In this document: positions 1-9,004 of the stretch, one piece after another
Layout of the letters: every line of letters begins with the position of its first letter
Position numbering within the stretch: the first letter of the stretch is position 1
Assembly: GCA_022072405.1 (NCBI GenBank)
Contig: JAJVHX010000013.1
Location: 62,001-126,000, forward strand
Length of the DNA stretch: 64,000 bases
Source of the DNA: Phycisphaerae bacterium
GTDB lineage: Bacteria > Planctomycetota > Phycisphaerae > UBA1845 > CAIVHJ01
Direction of reading: 5' to 3'
The notes under the pieces: model-generated
Databases searched by the model: none
What the model was told of the DNA's origin: nothing
What the model saw: only the letters and a program-made list of their open reading frames with translations
Made by a program: the position numbers and the translations under genes

Positions 1-30
1 CAATCCTTTCGTCATGACAGGAGAACGGGG

Positions 31-918
31 ATGAAGGTTGCATTCAGCAGTGGCTGTGGTCCAACCTGGGATTTGGCAATGATCGCCGGGACGGTCAAGC
101 GTCTCGGTTTTGACGGGGTGGAATTGCGCGCCGTGCAGGGTGAATTGTATCTACCGCAACATCCGCTACTAGCCCGTGACCCCCAGGGAGTGGCCAAACA
201 ATTTCAGGATGCCGGCAGCCAGATCATCTGTCTCGCGTCGTCAATATCACTGGGTCAGCCGGGAGAAACATTAGAGCTGCGTGAACAGGTGCGAGCTTAT
301 ATTGAACTGGCGACGAAATTGCACTGTCCGATGATACGGCTGATTACCGGTGAAGTTTCCGTCTGGTCCAATCGTCTGGCAACTTTGCAGCGGCAGGTTG
401 ATGGCTTGCGCGACCTGGTGCTGGAAGCTTCGCGCCGCGGCGTGATGCTGCTGCTGGAAAATCAGGGCACTCTGTCTAGCAGCCGGGATATCTGGTTTGT
501 CATGGACGCACTCGCGCATCCCGCGCTTCGTGCCAGTTGGAATCATGTGGCGGGTTATCATGCCGGTGAACGGCCGACATTGGCAGTGCCGCGTCTGGGC
601 ATCCGCACACAGATGGTGCGGCTGGGCGATCTGCAGCAACCGGCTGGTTCAACAGCCACGGGCTGCGTTCTGGGGGCTGGCGAACTGGAACTGGCCCGTT
701 TGCTCGAATTGCTGGTAGGGGTGGGCTACGATGGCTGGCTGCTGGTGGATTGGCCTGATTCACAACTCCACGCGCAACCCGATCCGGAACCATACCTCCA
801 GCAGAGCCTGAAATTTATACGTGAACAACTGGCCATCAAACGCGAACCGCTCACCGCGTACAAAGGTGATAAGAACGCTCCCCGTTATCAGCCCCGCAGC
901 ACCGCCGGAAGCGCGTAA
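31..918 (+). CDS. TIM-barrel sugar phosphate isomerase/epimerase-like protein
   Basis: A 295-residue protein of the AP_endonuc_2 (xylose isomerase-like TIM barrel) superfamily, whose members isomerise or epimerise sugars or cyclitols using a divalent metal. Seen: an N-terminal strand MKVAFSSG, a GFDGVELR strand-loop typical of the second barrel strand, LLLENQG with the usual metal-ligand Glu near residue 143, and a C-terminal GYDGWLLVDW strand. An AGGAG ribosome site lies 7 nt before the ATG. The stop overlaps the next ATG by one base (TAATG), so the two genes are probably translationally coupled. The substrate cannot be told from sequence, and the C-terminal 25 residues are unstructured and basic. 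Confidence 0.8.
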   Translation: MKVAFSSGCGPTWDLAMIAGTVKRLGFDGVELRAVQGELYLPQHPLLARDPQGVAKQFQDAGSQIICLASSISLGQPGETLELREQVRAYIELATKLHCPMIRLITGEVSVWSNRLATLQRQVDGLRDLVLEASRRGVMLLLENQGTLSSSRDIWFVMDALAHPALRASWNHVAGYHAGERPTLAVPRLGIRTQMVRLGDLQQPAGSTATGCVLGAGELELARLLELLVGVGYDGWLLVDWPDSQLHAQPDPEPYLQQSLKFIREQLAIKREPLTAYKGDKNAPRYQPRSTAGSA

Positions 919-2417
919 TGAGTTTCTTTCACCTAGATCATTTACTGGCTGATGCCACCCCCTCCAATTTGTTGGGCTACTGGGTCGGGGCGGGAATGCT
1001 GACGCTACTCGTCGGGGTCATGCTGCTCCTCAGCAAGATGTCCATGAACAGGCGCTGGGCGATCGGCGCTAACCTGCTGACCGTGGGGGCGGGGCTGATT
1101 CTCTGGCCGCTGGTTATAGGTGAACGTCTTGAACTGGTGGACAGTGCCCGATTAGCAGCACTGTTGGGTTTGGGCTGGTCCATCCTGATCAGCCTGTTGC
1201 GCTGGCGCTGCGGCGAACGGGGTCGATTGCATGCTCAGCATGTGGGTATCGTGGTTGGGCAGTTTCTCTGCCTGGCAGCCTGCCTGTTCGCCATCCTGAT
1301 TCATCTTTATTTCATGATCTGGCAATTGCGCGAGTCTCTGAGTTGTACTTGGAGCTATGCGGTGCTTTGGCCCGGTGAGCGGTTGTTTACCGACATCGAC
1401 GGGCTGGTGGATATGGCCTTGGTGGTTTTCGCCGGTATACTCGTCACCGAAAGTACCAAGAGCGCTTATCTGATGACACCGCTGTTCTGGGTGATGTATC
1501 TGGGGATGATTTATCAGTGTCTGCTGATTCCGCCGGTGGTTCCGGAAACGCCCGGCTGGGCTACAGCGCTGATGGGTTATCCGAGTTTCTGGCTGCTGGT
1601 GTGGCTGATGGGCAGTGCGGTGTTGTTATGGGTGTATGTGGGGCTGCAGTGGTGGAGTTGGCGCTCCAGCCGTGAACAGGCTTGGCGTCTGGATGTCATG
1701 TATCTGTTGCGTGCTCCGCGCAGCTGGCCGGGGCTGATCTCCACGACGCTGACCATCGGCTTCTTCAATCTGCTGCTGGCGATTACCTTGTTGTTATTTC
1801 CGGCGCCGGCGCAGGGTTTCCGGGCGATCTGGCCCGGACTGGGGTGTACGTTGGCTTGTGGCGGCAGTGCCGTCGTCGTGTGGCTGGTAGCTGGCCGCTA
1901 TCGTCACACCGGCCTCGCGGAAGTGGGATTTGGTCTGATGAGTGTGGCCGTCGCAGCGCTGGTTGTCGCAGTGGGTGGCGGTGGCGGAGTGCTGTTGATG
2001 GACCAGTTTCCGAACCTGCTGAACAGCCTGCTTATGGGTTGTGCGTTCTGTTGCGTATTGTGGATGTGGTTGGCGCGGGTCTGGCGACAACAATTACACG
2101 CCGGCTACGCCTGGACCACGGAAGGATGGATGATTCCCATCGCGCAGCGCAGCAGTTTAATGGTCGGCGCCATCGGCTGTGTGCTGGCTTTGCGGATGAG
2201 CAGTTGGCCGCTGCTGGCCCAAAGTCGGAGCGATGATGTCGGCTGGGGCCGAATTATCCTGGGCGGCATGGCCCTGCTGTTTTTGATCCTGGCGACCATT
2301 TATGCCTATCGTCAGACGCGCCGCCCGGTTTTTCGCTCGCTGATTACCGCCAGTGTCACGGGATTACTTCTATTTGTGTTTGTACGACTTCTGCCTTTTA
2401 CTCCGTGGCATAACTAG
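918..2417 (+). CDS. Polytopic inner-membrane protein of unknown function
   Basis: A 499-residue, very hydrophobic protein with roughly a dozen predicted membrane-spanning stretches from about residue 20 to the C-terminus, separated by short Arg-containing loops. I do not recognise the family. There is no export signal beyond the first membrane segment and no obvious catalytic motif. Translation starts inside the stop of the upstream isomerase-like gene, which suggests co-expression. About 100 bp of untranslated DNA separates it from the WYL regulator downstream. Confidence 0.75.
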   Translation: MSFFHLDHLLADATPSNLLGYWVGAGMLTLLVGVMLLLSKMSMNRRWAIGANLLTVGAGLILWPLVIGERLELVDSARLAALLGLGWSILISLLRWRCGERGRLHAQHVGIVVGQFLCLAACLFAILIHLYFMIWQLRESLSCTWSYAVLWPGERLFTDIDGLVDMALVVFAGILVTESTKSAYLMTPLFWVMYLGMIYQCLLIPPVVPETPGWATALMGYPSFWLLVWLMGSAVLLWVYVGLQWWSWRSSREQAWRLDVMYLLRAPRSWPGLISTTLTIGFFNLLLAITLLLFPAPAQGFRAIWPGLGCTLACGGSAVVVWLVAGRYRHTGLAEVGFGLMSVAVAALVVAVGGGGGVLLMDQFPNLLNSLLMGCAFCCVLWMWLARVWRQQLHAGYAWTTEGWMIPIAQRSSLMVGAIGCVLALRMSSWPLLAQSRSDDVGWGRIILGGMALLFLILATIYAYRQTRRPVFRSLITASVTGLLLFVFVRLLPFTPWHN

Positions 2418-2520
2418 GTTGTCCTACTCAATACTATGTAATCAATGCTGATGGCTAAACCGGGTACGATGCACCTGTTATAGATACCCATGGGTCGTTT
2501 TGTAGTCCAGAGAATACAAG

Positions 2521-3531
2521 ATGCGTACCAATCGACTTCGTCGCCTCCTCAATCTGATTACCGCTTTGCATACCGGTCGATCCCTGACCGTTGAAGATTT
2601 ATCGAAAGAGCTTCGCGTGACACGGCGGACGATCTTTCGCGATCTGGAAATTCTCCAACATTCAGGAGTGCCCTTCAAATATGACCGGCGGGAGATGCGT
2701 TATCGCGTTGATCGGGAATATTTCATTCCCCCGATCAGTTTTACCATGGATGAAGCCATGGCCATGCTCTTTGTTCTGCGTCGACTGATCCGGCGATCAT
2801 TGCTGCCTGATTTTCCTGCGGCGCAGGAAGCGGCGATGAAAATAGAAAGCGGACTTCCCCCGGAATTGATGGATTATTGCGGTAGTATGCTGGAGAGCAT
2901 GGAAGCTATTCTGCCGCCGCATTCAGACAGTGAAGCGGTAGGCGATATTTTCAGCGTCCTGCGGCTGGCCATCATCGATCATCGCAAGGTTCGTATTCAA
3001 TATGAACCTCCGGTGCAGCCGGTTGAGGAGTTGTGGCTGCATCCTTATCGGCTCGATTTTATCCACCGGGCCTGGTATGTCATCGGTTTCAGCGAAATAC
3101 ATCAGCAGATCCGAACCTTCAAGCTGGAACGCATCAGCCGCTATGAAATGGGCGAAGCTACTTTCACACTGCTTAAGCCTTTCCGGTTGACAGAGTATCT
3201 CGGCAATGCCTGGACCCTGATCCGCGGCGAGCAGCGTTATACGGTGAAAATTCTCTTTTCGAATACCGTGGCTACCAACGTAGAGGAAGTTCTGTGGCAT
3301 AAAACGCAGCGTGTCACCCGGAGGGATGACGGGCTGCTGTTTGAGGTCGATGTGGATGGATTGAAGGAAATATCCTGGTGGATCATGGGCTATGGCGATC
3401 AAGCCCTGGTGCTTGAGCCGCCGGAATTACGTGAAATTATTATCCACCGGGTTCGTTCGATGAACGATCAATATGAGCAAAATCCGGAACGGATGATGAA
3501 GTCCATTGACCCGCAGGTTTCAGGAGATTAG
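2521..3531 (+). CDS. WYL-domain transcriptional regulator with N-terminal HTH
   Basis: A 336-residue regulator. Residues 5-60 form a winged HTH of the DeoR/HTH_11 type (LSKELRVTRRTIFRDLEIL). Residues 140-220 form a WYL domain (LHPYRLDFIHRAWYVIGFSE, then RTFKLERI), and the rest is a WCX-like C-terminal extension. WYL domains bind nucleic acid or nucleotide ligands and often control DNA damage or defence genes; the target here is unknown. The dtd gene begins 2 nt after its stop, so the two probably form an operon. Length and domain order are normal for the family. Confidence 0.9.
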   Translation: MRTNRLRRLLNLITALHTGRSLTVEDLSKELRVTRRTIFRDLEILQHSGVPFKYDRREMRYRVDREYFIPPISFTMDEAMAMLFVLRRLIRRSLLPDFPAAQEAAMKIESGLPPELMDYCGSMLESMEAILPPHSDSEAVGDIFSVLRLAIIDHRKVRIQYEPPVQPVEELWLHPYRLDFIHRAWYVIGFSEIHQQIRTFKLERISRYEMGEATFTLLKPFRLTEYLGNAWTLIRGEQRYTVKILFSNTVATNVEEVLWHKTQRVTRRDDGLLFEVDVDGLKEISWWIMGYGDQALVLEPPELREIIIHRVRSMNDQYEQNPERMMKSIDPQVSGD

Positions 3532-3533
3532 TT

Positions 3534-3983
3534 ATGCGGGCGGTAATTGAACGAGTTGCATCAGCGGCGGTTGATGTGGATGGCGAAGTGGTGGGGTCGA
3601 TTGATCATGGTTTGCTGGTCTACCTGGGGGTCGCCGTCGATGATGGGAATGATGATGTCGCCTACCTGGTTAATAAAGTACATAAATTGCGGGTCTTTGA
3701 AGATGACCAGGGTAAGATGAATCTGGACGTGATGCAGGTGCGGGGCAGTTGCCTGGTCGTGAGTGCCTTTACCACGCAGGGTGACGGGCGGGGTGGTCAT
3801 CGTCCGTCATTTACCCAGGCAGCACCGCCGGATTATGCCCAACAGCTCTACGAAATATTCTGCCATCTGCTCCGGACAACAGGCGTGCCGGTCGCCACCG
3901 GTCGCTTCCGGGCCGCGATGCAGGTGCGTGCGGTGAATGCCGGACCCATCTGCCTGCTGCTCGACTCCCGAAAACTGTTTTGA
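3534..3983 (+). CDS. dtd: D-aminoacyl-tRNA deacylase
   Basis: A 149-residue homolog of DTD, the dimeric enzyme that hydrolyses D-amino acids from mischarged tRNA. The N-terminal MRAVIERV strand, GKMNLDV and RPSF segments, and the C-terminal Gly-Pro motif (NAGPI) match the family across its length. Two family signatures differ: the usual SQFTL reads SAFTT, and NxGPxT ends in Cys instead of Thr. The cross-subunit Gly-cisPro pair is kept. It follows the WYL regulator directly. Identity is secure from overall alignment by eye; full activity is less certain because of the altered motif. Confidence 0.88.
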   Translation: MRAVIERVASAAVDVDGEVVGSIDHGLLVYLGVAVDDGNDDVAYLVNKVHKLRVFEDDQGKMNLDVMQVRGSCLVVSAFTTQGDGRGGHRPSFTQAAPPDYAQQLYEIFCHLLRTTGVPVATGRFRAAMQVRAVNAGPICLLLDSRKLF

Positions 3984-4245
3984 TCGCCAGGCGGCGGGTG
4001 CCTGCTTCAAATCAGGACGACAACACCGGTATTTCAGCCAATTGAGCTTATCGGTCTACCCATTTTCACAAGTTGATTTTCTTCACCCCAAAGAAGCTAA
4101 TCGGTTTGCAAGCAGGGATTAGCATAATTTAACTTTTCGTTGATTGGGGCCATGCGGTCGCGACGCAGGGATGCGGGCGACTCATGTCGGCCGGGTCGGT
4201 GCATGTCGAACGACGCAGGTCTTATGAGCTGAATAGGGGTCATCG

Positions 4246-7200
4246 ATGCGACGCAATCGTTGCTATTACGGACTGATTGTGATGGGGATGTTCGGAGCCT
4301 GGGGTTGCCAGTCGGAGATTCCCCTCGATGAACAAACCGACTCTGACGATTCGATTAATCAACCAGCCGAAGATCAGGAAAATTCCAACGACAATAATGC
4401 CGATGAGGATTCGACTGCCGCGGCGATGACTTTTGAGACCCGGCAGTCAACCGGTGAAATCATCCGCCTGCAAAAACCTGAACGGGAATATCAGAACTGG
4501 TATTTCGACATCGATGGTTTTACGGTGGTGCAGGTCAACGGCAGTTATCGATATGCCGTTCGCGATGACTCCGGCCAGCTGCAACCCACTGAAGCGCTGG
4601 TCGGCGTGGATGATCCGCAAGCGCTCGGTGTCGAGCCGTATCTTCAGCCGGCGGACGAGGACATTGCCGCGCTGGATTCGGAAAATCAACTGCTGGCCCG
4701 TAAGGATTTCAGCACGGAAGCCGAAGCGGAGCGACTGGCTCCGGATCATGTGCTGGTCGAAGGCGATATCGCCATGCCCGTCAGCGAACGGGGCGCCGCC
4801 GGCTGTTACGCTTCGGTTGGTTACTGGACCAATGGCACGGTGTATTATGTGTTCGATGCCAATGTCAACGCCGGCAACCAGGCGGCGATGCGTGCGGCGA
4901 TGGATGCCTGGGAGGCGGTTGCGAATGTACAGTTCGTGCCCCGTACCACCCAGTCGAACTACCTCAACATCTTCAGCGGTACGGGTAACTGGTCTTATGT
5001 GGGGATGCTGGGCGGGAAGCAGGACCTGAGCATTTACAATTGGAATTATAAATTCATCATGTGCCACGAACTGGCCCATGCCCTGGGTGTGTGGCATGAA
5101 CAATCGCGCGCGGATCGTGACACCTATATCCAGATTAATTCCGCCAACATTCAATCGGGTACGAGCAATAATTTTGACAAGATTTTAGTCTCGCTATCTG
5201 GCGGAACTTACGATTTCGATTCCGTCATGCATTACGGACAATATTCGTTCAGTACCAATGGCCAACCCACCATCACCTGTCTGGCTCCATATCAGGCTTG
5301 GCAGTCGCAGATCGGACAGCGCACCCATCTGAGCGTGACTGACATCGCCACCATGGTGTCGATCTATGGCGCCCCGGGCGGAGGTAATATCACGGATATC
5401 ACGCTCACGCCCGGCAACACCAGTACGTTGTCCGGGACCAGCCAGAACTTTTCCTGGAATGCCACGACGGGAGCGTTGGAATACTGGCTGCGGGTGGGCA
5501 CTACCTCCAGCGGTACGGAACTGTATAACGCGTCGACCGGGACGAATCGTTCGCAATCCGTCAGCAGTCTGCCGTCTAACGGCAGCACGATCTATGTCGG
5601 GGTGAAATATCGCACGGCGGGCGGTTGGAGCTCGGAGTATACCGCCAGTTATACCGCGGTGACGACGGGGGGCGGCGGTTCGACGTTGACGATCTCTCCC
5701 GCTGCCGGTTCGACGTTGACTGGTGCCAGCGAAACTTTTTCATGGAATACGATCAGCGGGGCTACGGAATACTGGATCCGCGTGGGCACCACCTCCAGCG
5801 GTTCACAGGTCTGGGATGGCAGCGTCGGTACCAGCACCTCCAAGACCATCAGTACTATTCCGACGAATGGCGGCACGGTATATGTTTCACTCTGGTACAA
5901 ATCTTCCGGAGCCTGGAGTACGGAATTCAAATCGACTTATACCGCTTCATCGGGCGGTGGCGGCGGAGGCGGCGGTGGTGGCGGCGGATCGTTGACGATC
6001 GTGCCGGCCAGCGGCAGCACGCTCAGTGCCTCCAGCCAGACGTTCAGTTGGAACAGCGTCAGTGGAGCGAGTGAATACTGGATACGAGTCGGTACCAATT
6101 CGAGCGGTTCGCAAATCTGGGACGGCAGCGTGGGAAGCAGTACTTCCAAGGCGATCAGCGGTATTCCGACGAATGGTGGCACGGTCTACGTTTCACTCTG
6201 GTACAAATCTTCCGGCGCCTGGAGCACGGAATTCAAATCGACTTTTACCGCTTCATCTGGCGGTGGCGGAGGAGGTGGCGGAGGCGGTGGGGGTGGCAGC
6301 ACTCTGACCATCATCCCGGCCAGCGGCAGCACGCTCAGCGCCTCCAGTCAGACCTTCAGTTGGAACAGCGTCAGTGGAGCGAGTGAATACTGGATCTCGG
6401 TTGGTACAACCAGCGGAGGCGCGCAGATCTGGGGCGGCAGTACGGCCACCAGCACCAGTAAAGCGATCAGCAGTCTCCCTACGAATGGCAGTACCGTTTA
6501 CGTATCACTCTGGTATAAAGCTTCCGGCACCTGGAGCGCTGAATTCAAATCCACCTTTACTGCTTCATCGGGAGGCGGTGGTGGAGGCAGTACACTGACT
6601 ATCGTGCCGGCTAGCGGCAGCACGCTCAGTGCCTCCAGTCAGACGTTCAGTTGGAACAGCGTCAGTGGAGCGAGTGAATACTGGATCTCGGTTGGTACGA
6701 CCAGCGGCGGTGCGCAGATCTGGGGCGGCAGTACGGCCACCAGCACCAGCAAAGCGATCAGCGGCATTCCGACGAATGGCGGTACGGTCTATGTGTCGCT
6801 CTGGTATAAATCATCAGGCGCCTGGAGTGCGGAATTCAAATCCACCTTTACCGCATCTTCGGGCGGTGGGGGTGGTGGCGGCGGAGGTGGCAGCTCACTG
6901 ACCATCGTGCCGGCCAGCGGTAGCACGCTCAGCGCCTCCAGTCAGACGTTCAGTTGGAACAGTGTCAGCGGCGCCAGTGAATACTGGATTCGCGTGGGCA
7001 CCGCTTCCAGTGGCGCGCAGATTTGGGACGGCAGCGTGGGAACCAATACCTCCAAAGATATCAGTGGCATTCCGACGAATGGCAGCACGGTCTATGTCTC
7101 ACTCTGGTATAAAGCCTCCGGTGCCTGGAGTGCGGAATTCAAATCCACCTTTACCGCATCGTCAGGTGGTGGGGGAAGTGGTGGCGGTGGTGGTGGCGGC

Positions 7201-7776
7201 GGCGGCAGTACGCTGACTATCGTGCCCGCCAGCGGCTCAACGCTGACCGGCTCGAGTCAGCCTTTCTCATGGAACAGCGTATCCGGTGCAACCGAATACT
7301 GGATCGCCGTTGGCAAAACGGTTGAAGGTGCGCAGTTTTACAACGGCAGCACGGGTACGACCTGTTCCAAAACGGTGAATAATCTGCCCACTAATGGCAG
7401 TACGATCCACGTCACCCTGTGGTATAAATCCTCCGGGTCGTGGAGTGGGTCTCAGAAATTTACCTTTACGGCGGCAGCGTCAGGAGATCCATCACCCAAC
7501 GAGCTGGTTCTCTGGCCCGATCCTGCCGAGCCGCTGACGCAGGCTTCGACCACGTTCGGTTGGAATCAATTGCCGGGGGCAGAGAGTTACTGGGTACGAC
7601 TGGGCAGTGAGCCGGACAGCGGTGACCTGTATGATGCCGAGATCGGCCTGGTTCAGGAATGGCCTCTCGAAGGATTGCCTATCGATGGTCGTCCGATTTA
7701 TCTGACGATCTGGGTAAAGGTTGGCGGTGATTGGGAAGACCCGGTGCAGTTTGTGTATGCTACGCAGGTACCGTAA
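4246..7776 (+). CDS. Astacin-like (M12A) lipoprotein metalloprotease with eight repeats
   Basis: An 1176-residue exported protein. Residues 1-21 form a lipoprotein signal ending GAWGC, followed by an acidic Asn/Asp-rich linker. The protease domain spans about residues 180-375. It has the zinc motif HELAHALGVWHEQSRADRD (H274, E275, H278, H284) and the Met-turn SVMHY (M328), both diagnostic of astacins. The first ~160 residues may be a propeptide. From residue ~380 there are eight ~90-residue beta-type repeats (FSWN...EYW.RVGT...YVSLWYK), most joined by 5-13-residue poly-Gly linkers. The repeats probably bind surface polymers or project the protease from the cell, which is inference. Its convergent neighbour shares a terminator. 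Confidence 0.92.
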   Translation: MRRNRCYYGLIVMGMFGAWGCQSEIPLDEQTDSDDSINQPAEDQENSNDNNADEDSTAAAMTFETRQSTGEIIRLQKPEREYQNWYFDIDGFTVVQVNGSYRYAVRDDSGQLQPTEALVGVDDPQALGVEPYLQPADEDIAALDSENQLLARKDFSTEAEAERLAPDHVLVEGDIAMPVSERGAAGCYASVGYWTNGTVYYVFDANVNAGNQAAMRAAMDAWEAVANVQFVPRTTQSNYLNIFSGTGNWSYVGMLGGKQDLSIYNWNYKFIMCHELAHALGVWHEQSRADRDTYIQINSANIQSGTSNNFDKILVSLSGGTYDFDSVMHYGQYSFSTNGQPTITCLAPYQAWQSQIGQRTHLSVTDIATMVSIYGAPGGGNITDITLTPGNTSTLSGTSQNFSWNATTGALEYWLRVGTTSSGTELYNASTGTNRSQSVSSLPSNGSTIYVGVKYRTAGGWSSEYTASYTAVTTGGGGSTLTISPAAGSTLTGASETFSWNTISGATEYWIRVGTTSSGSQVWDGSVGTSTSKTISTIPTNGGTVYVSLWYKSSGAWSTEFKSTYTASSGGGGGGGGGGGGSLTIVPASGSTLSASSQTFSWNSVSGASEYWIRVGTNSSGSQIWDGSVGSSTSKAISGIPTNGGTVYVSLWYKSSGAWSTEFKSTFTASSGGGGGGGGGGGGGSTLTIIPASGSTLSASSQTFSWNSVSGASEYWISVGTTSGGAQIWGGSTATSTSKAISSLPTNGSTVYVSLWYKASGTWSAEFKSTFTASSGGGGGGSTLTIVPASGSTLSASSQTFSWNSVSGASEYWISVGTTSGGAQIWGGSTATSTSKAISGIPTNGGTVYVSLWYKSSGAWSAEFKSTFTASSGGGGGGGGGGSSLTIVPASGSTLSASSQTFSWNSVSGASEYWIRVGTASSGAQIWDGSVGTNTSKDISGIPTNGSTVYVSLWYKASGAWSAEFKSTFTASSGGGGSGGGGGGGGGSTLTIVPASGSTLTGSSQPFSWNSVSGATEYWIAVGKTVEGAQFYNGSTGTTCSKTVNNLPTNGSTIHVTLWYKSSGSWSGSQKFTFTAAASGDPSPNELVLWPDPAEPLTQASTTFGWNQLPGAESYWVRLGSEPDSGDLYDAEIGLVQEWPLEGLPIDGRPIYLTIWVKVGGDWEDPVQFVYATQVP
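5388..7776 (+). repeat. Eight tandem ~300-bp coding repeats with poly-Gly linkers
   Basis: The repeats sit in the 3' two thirds of the astacin-like gene. Units begin near 5400, 5685, 5988, 6300, 6594, 6894, 7206 and 7500. Units 3 to 6 are almost identical at DNA level (shared blocks such as FSWNSVSGASEYWI), while units 1, 2, 7 and 8 are more diverged. This fits recent internal duplication. Linkers are runs of GGN codons of different lengths, a likely slippage hot spot. Confidence 0.9.
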
Positions 7777-7801
7777 TTCTGCGGTCCGGGTAAAACGGAA
7801 A

Positions 7802-7846
7802 CGGGTCCGATGGAAGTGATGCACTCCACCGGACCCGAATTGTTTT
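7802..7846. terminator. Bidirectional terminator between convergent genes
   Basis: The stem CGGGTCCG (7802-7809) pairs with CGGACCCG (7830-7837), and TGGA/TCCA extend it inside. The + side is followed by TTGTTTT. On the minus strand the stem is followed by a T-rich tract (TTTCCGTTTT). It lies between the stops of the protease gene and the minus-strand RRM gene. Confidence 0.8.
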
Positions 7847-7866
7847 CAGAGATCAAGCTGCGTGGA

Positions 7867-8256
7867 TTAGTAGCGATCGCGGCCACCGCCGCCGCCACCA
7901 TAACCACCACCGCCGCCCCGACGGCCGCCACCACCGCCGCCGCCGCCGTATCCACCACGGCCGCCACCGCCACCGCCGCCGCCATAACCACCACCGCTGC
8001 GTGGTTCGCGCGGTTTGGCTTCATTGACGGTCAAAGCCCGGCCACCGTGATCCTGGCCATTGAGTGCTTCAATGGCGGCATTGGCTTCATCTTCGTTTTC
8101 CATTTCAACGAAGCCGAAGCCTTTGCTGCGACCGGTCGCCCGATCGGTGATGACTTCGGCACTCAGCACCGTGCCGTGCGCCGACAGCATCTGCTCCAGG
8201 TCTGAACTGCTCACACTGTAACTCAAATTACCGACATACAATTTCTTGCCCATCAT
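7867..8256 (-). CDS. RRM RNA-binding protein with glycine-rich tail
   Basis: A 129-residue protein with a single RNA recognition motif at residues 4-82. RNP2 is KLYVGNLSY and RNP1 is KGFGFVEM, both intact with aromatic residues that stack on RNA. The tail from residue ~88 is almost only Gly, Tyr and Arg (GGGGYGG, RGG-type), like cyanobacterial Rbp and plant GRP proteins that act as RNA chaperones in cold or stress. AGGAG lies just before two adjacent ATGs; the second (8253) is an equally good start. A second, shorter RRM gene follows on the same strand 450 bp upstream. Confidence 0.92.
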   Translation of the reverse strand: MMGKKLYVGNLSYSVSSSDLEQMLSAHGTVLSAEVITDRATGRSKGFGFVEMENEDEANAAIEALNGQDHGGRALTVNEAKPREPRSGGGYGGGGGGGGRGGYGGGGGGGGRRGGGGGYGGGGGGRDRY

Positions 8257-8611
8257 GCGTCTCCTATTGATTTGATGGCAAGGGTGACCCCTTCTAATGC
8301 TTTCCGGGTCACATCTGAAAGCGGCCTACATTCTGGCCGGTGCGGTGGGACGCGAGCTGGGCAGTTCGGTGCGAGATCAAAACCCCGTGCGGACTTGCTT
8401 CGTTCGGCATACCTACCATGCAACCTTCTATATTACCCGAAGGGATATCCGCCAGCTAGGGCTTAATTGTAAAATATACCTAAATTACTATCGGATAAGA
8501 TTATATATGAATACGACAAACCAGTTTACTCGATGATATTGAGCGGTCCGGACTTCACAGCGCAGATTTTTCGGCGAATAACTGGCAACTGGTGATGATG
8601 GCCGGTGCGAG
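8257..8611. other. Intergenic stretch between two RRM genes, probable long 5' leader
   Basis: No ORF with coding character is seen here. The stretch lies upstream of the minus-strand RRM gene and would be its promoter and leader. A long untranslated leader would fit the cold-shock-like family, but I see no conserved cold-box sequence. The part near 8460-8530 is A/T-rich and may hold the promoter. Confidence 0.4.
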
Positions 8612-8643
8612 AAAAATAGGAGGGGCAGTATTGGCCTGCCCCC
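8612..8643 (-). terminator. Rho-independent terminator of the shorter RRM gene
   Basis: Read on the minus strand, CTGCCCC pairs with GGGGCAG (8622-8628 with 8636-8642), followed by a T5 tract complementary to 8612-8616. A further GGGGGCAGG/T6 segment at 8652-8674 lies just before it and may offer an alternative stem. Confidence 0.65.
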
Positions 8644-8710
8644 GCATACTTAAGAAAAAAGCATCGGGGGCAGGTCGAAAATAACAGGCAGAATGAACTG
8701 GCGCTCACGA

Positions 8711-9004
8711 TTAGCGGCTGTTGTAGCCGCTGCGCGGCCGGCTGCCGGTACGAGGTTCACGCGGTTTGGCTTCGTTGACGGTCAGTTGGCGACCGCCCTT
8801 GTCCTGGCCGTTCAACGCCTGGATGGCTTGATTGGCTTCGGCGTCGCTGGACATTTCCACAAAGGCAAACCCCTTGCTGCGACCGGTCATCCGGTCGGCA
8901 ATCACTTGAACGCTCTGCACCGATCCATGGGCCGAGAACCATTGCTCCAGATCCGTATTGTTCGTCTCAAAGCTCAGGTTACCTACATACAGTTTCTTAC
9001 TCAT
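8711..9004 (-). CDS. Short RRM RNA-binding protein
   Basis: A 97-residue single-RRM protein: RNP2 KLYVGNLSF near the N-terminus and RNP1 KGFAFVEM around residues 45-52. After the shared NEAKPREPR segment it has only a short Arg/Ser/Gly tail, unlike its neighbour at 7867-8256. The two are clear paralogs, probably from a tandem duplication. AGGAG precedes the ATG by 9 nt. Likely an RNA chaperone; targets are unknown. A terminator follows at 8612-8643, so it is transcribed separately from the longer paralog. Confidence 0.92.
   Translation of the reverse strand: MSKKLYVGNLSFETNNTDLEQWFSAHGSVQSVQVIADRMTGRSKGFAFVEMSSDAEANQAIQALNGQDKGGRQLTVNEAKPREPRTGSRPRSGYNSR

Noticed and set aside
4447-5154. 235-codon minus-strand ORF opposite the astacin domain
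   Set aside because: Antisense shadow of a gene with clear protease motifs; no ribosome site and no family resemblance.
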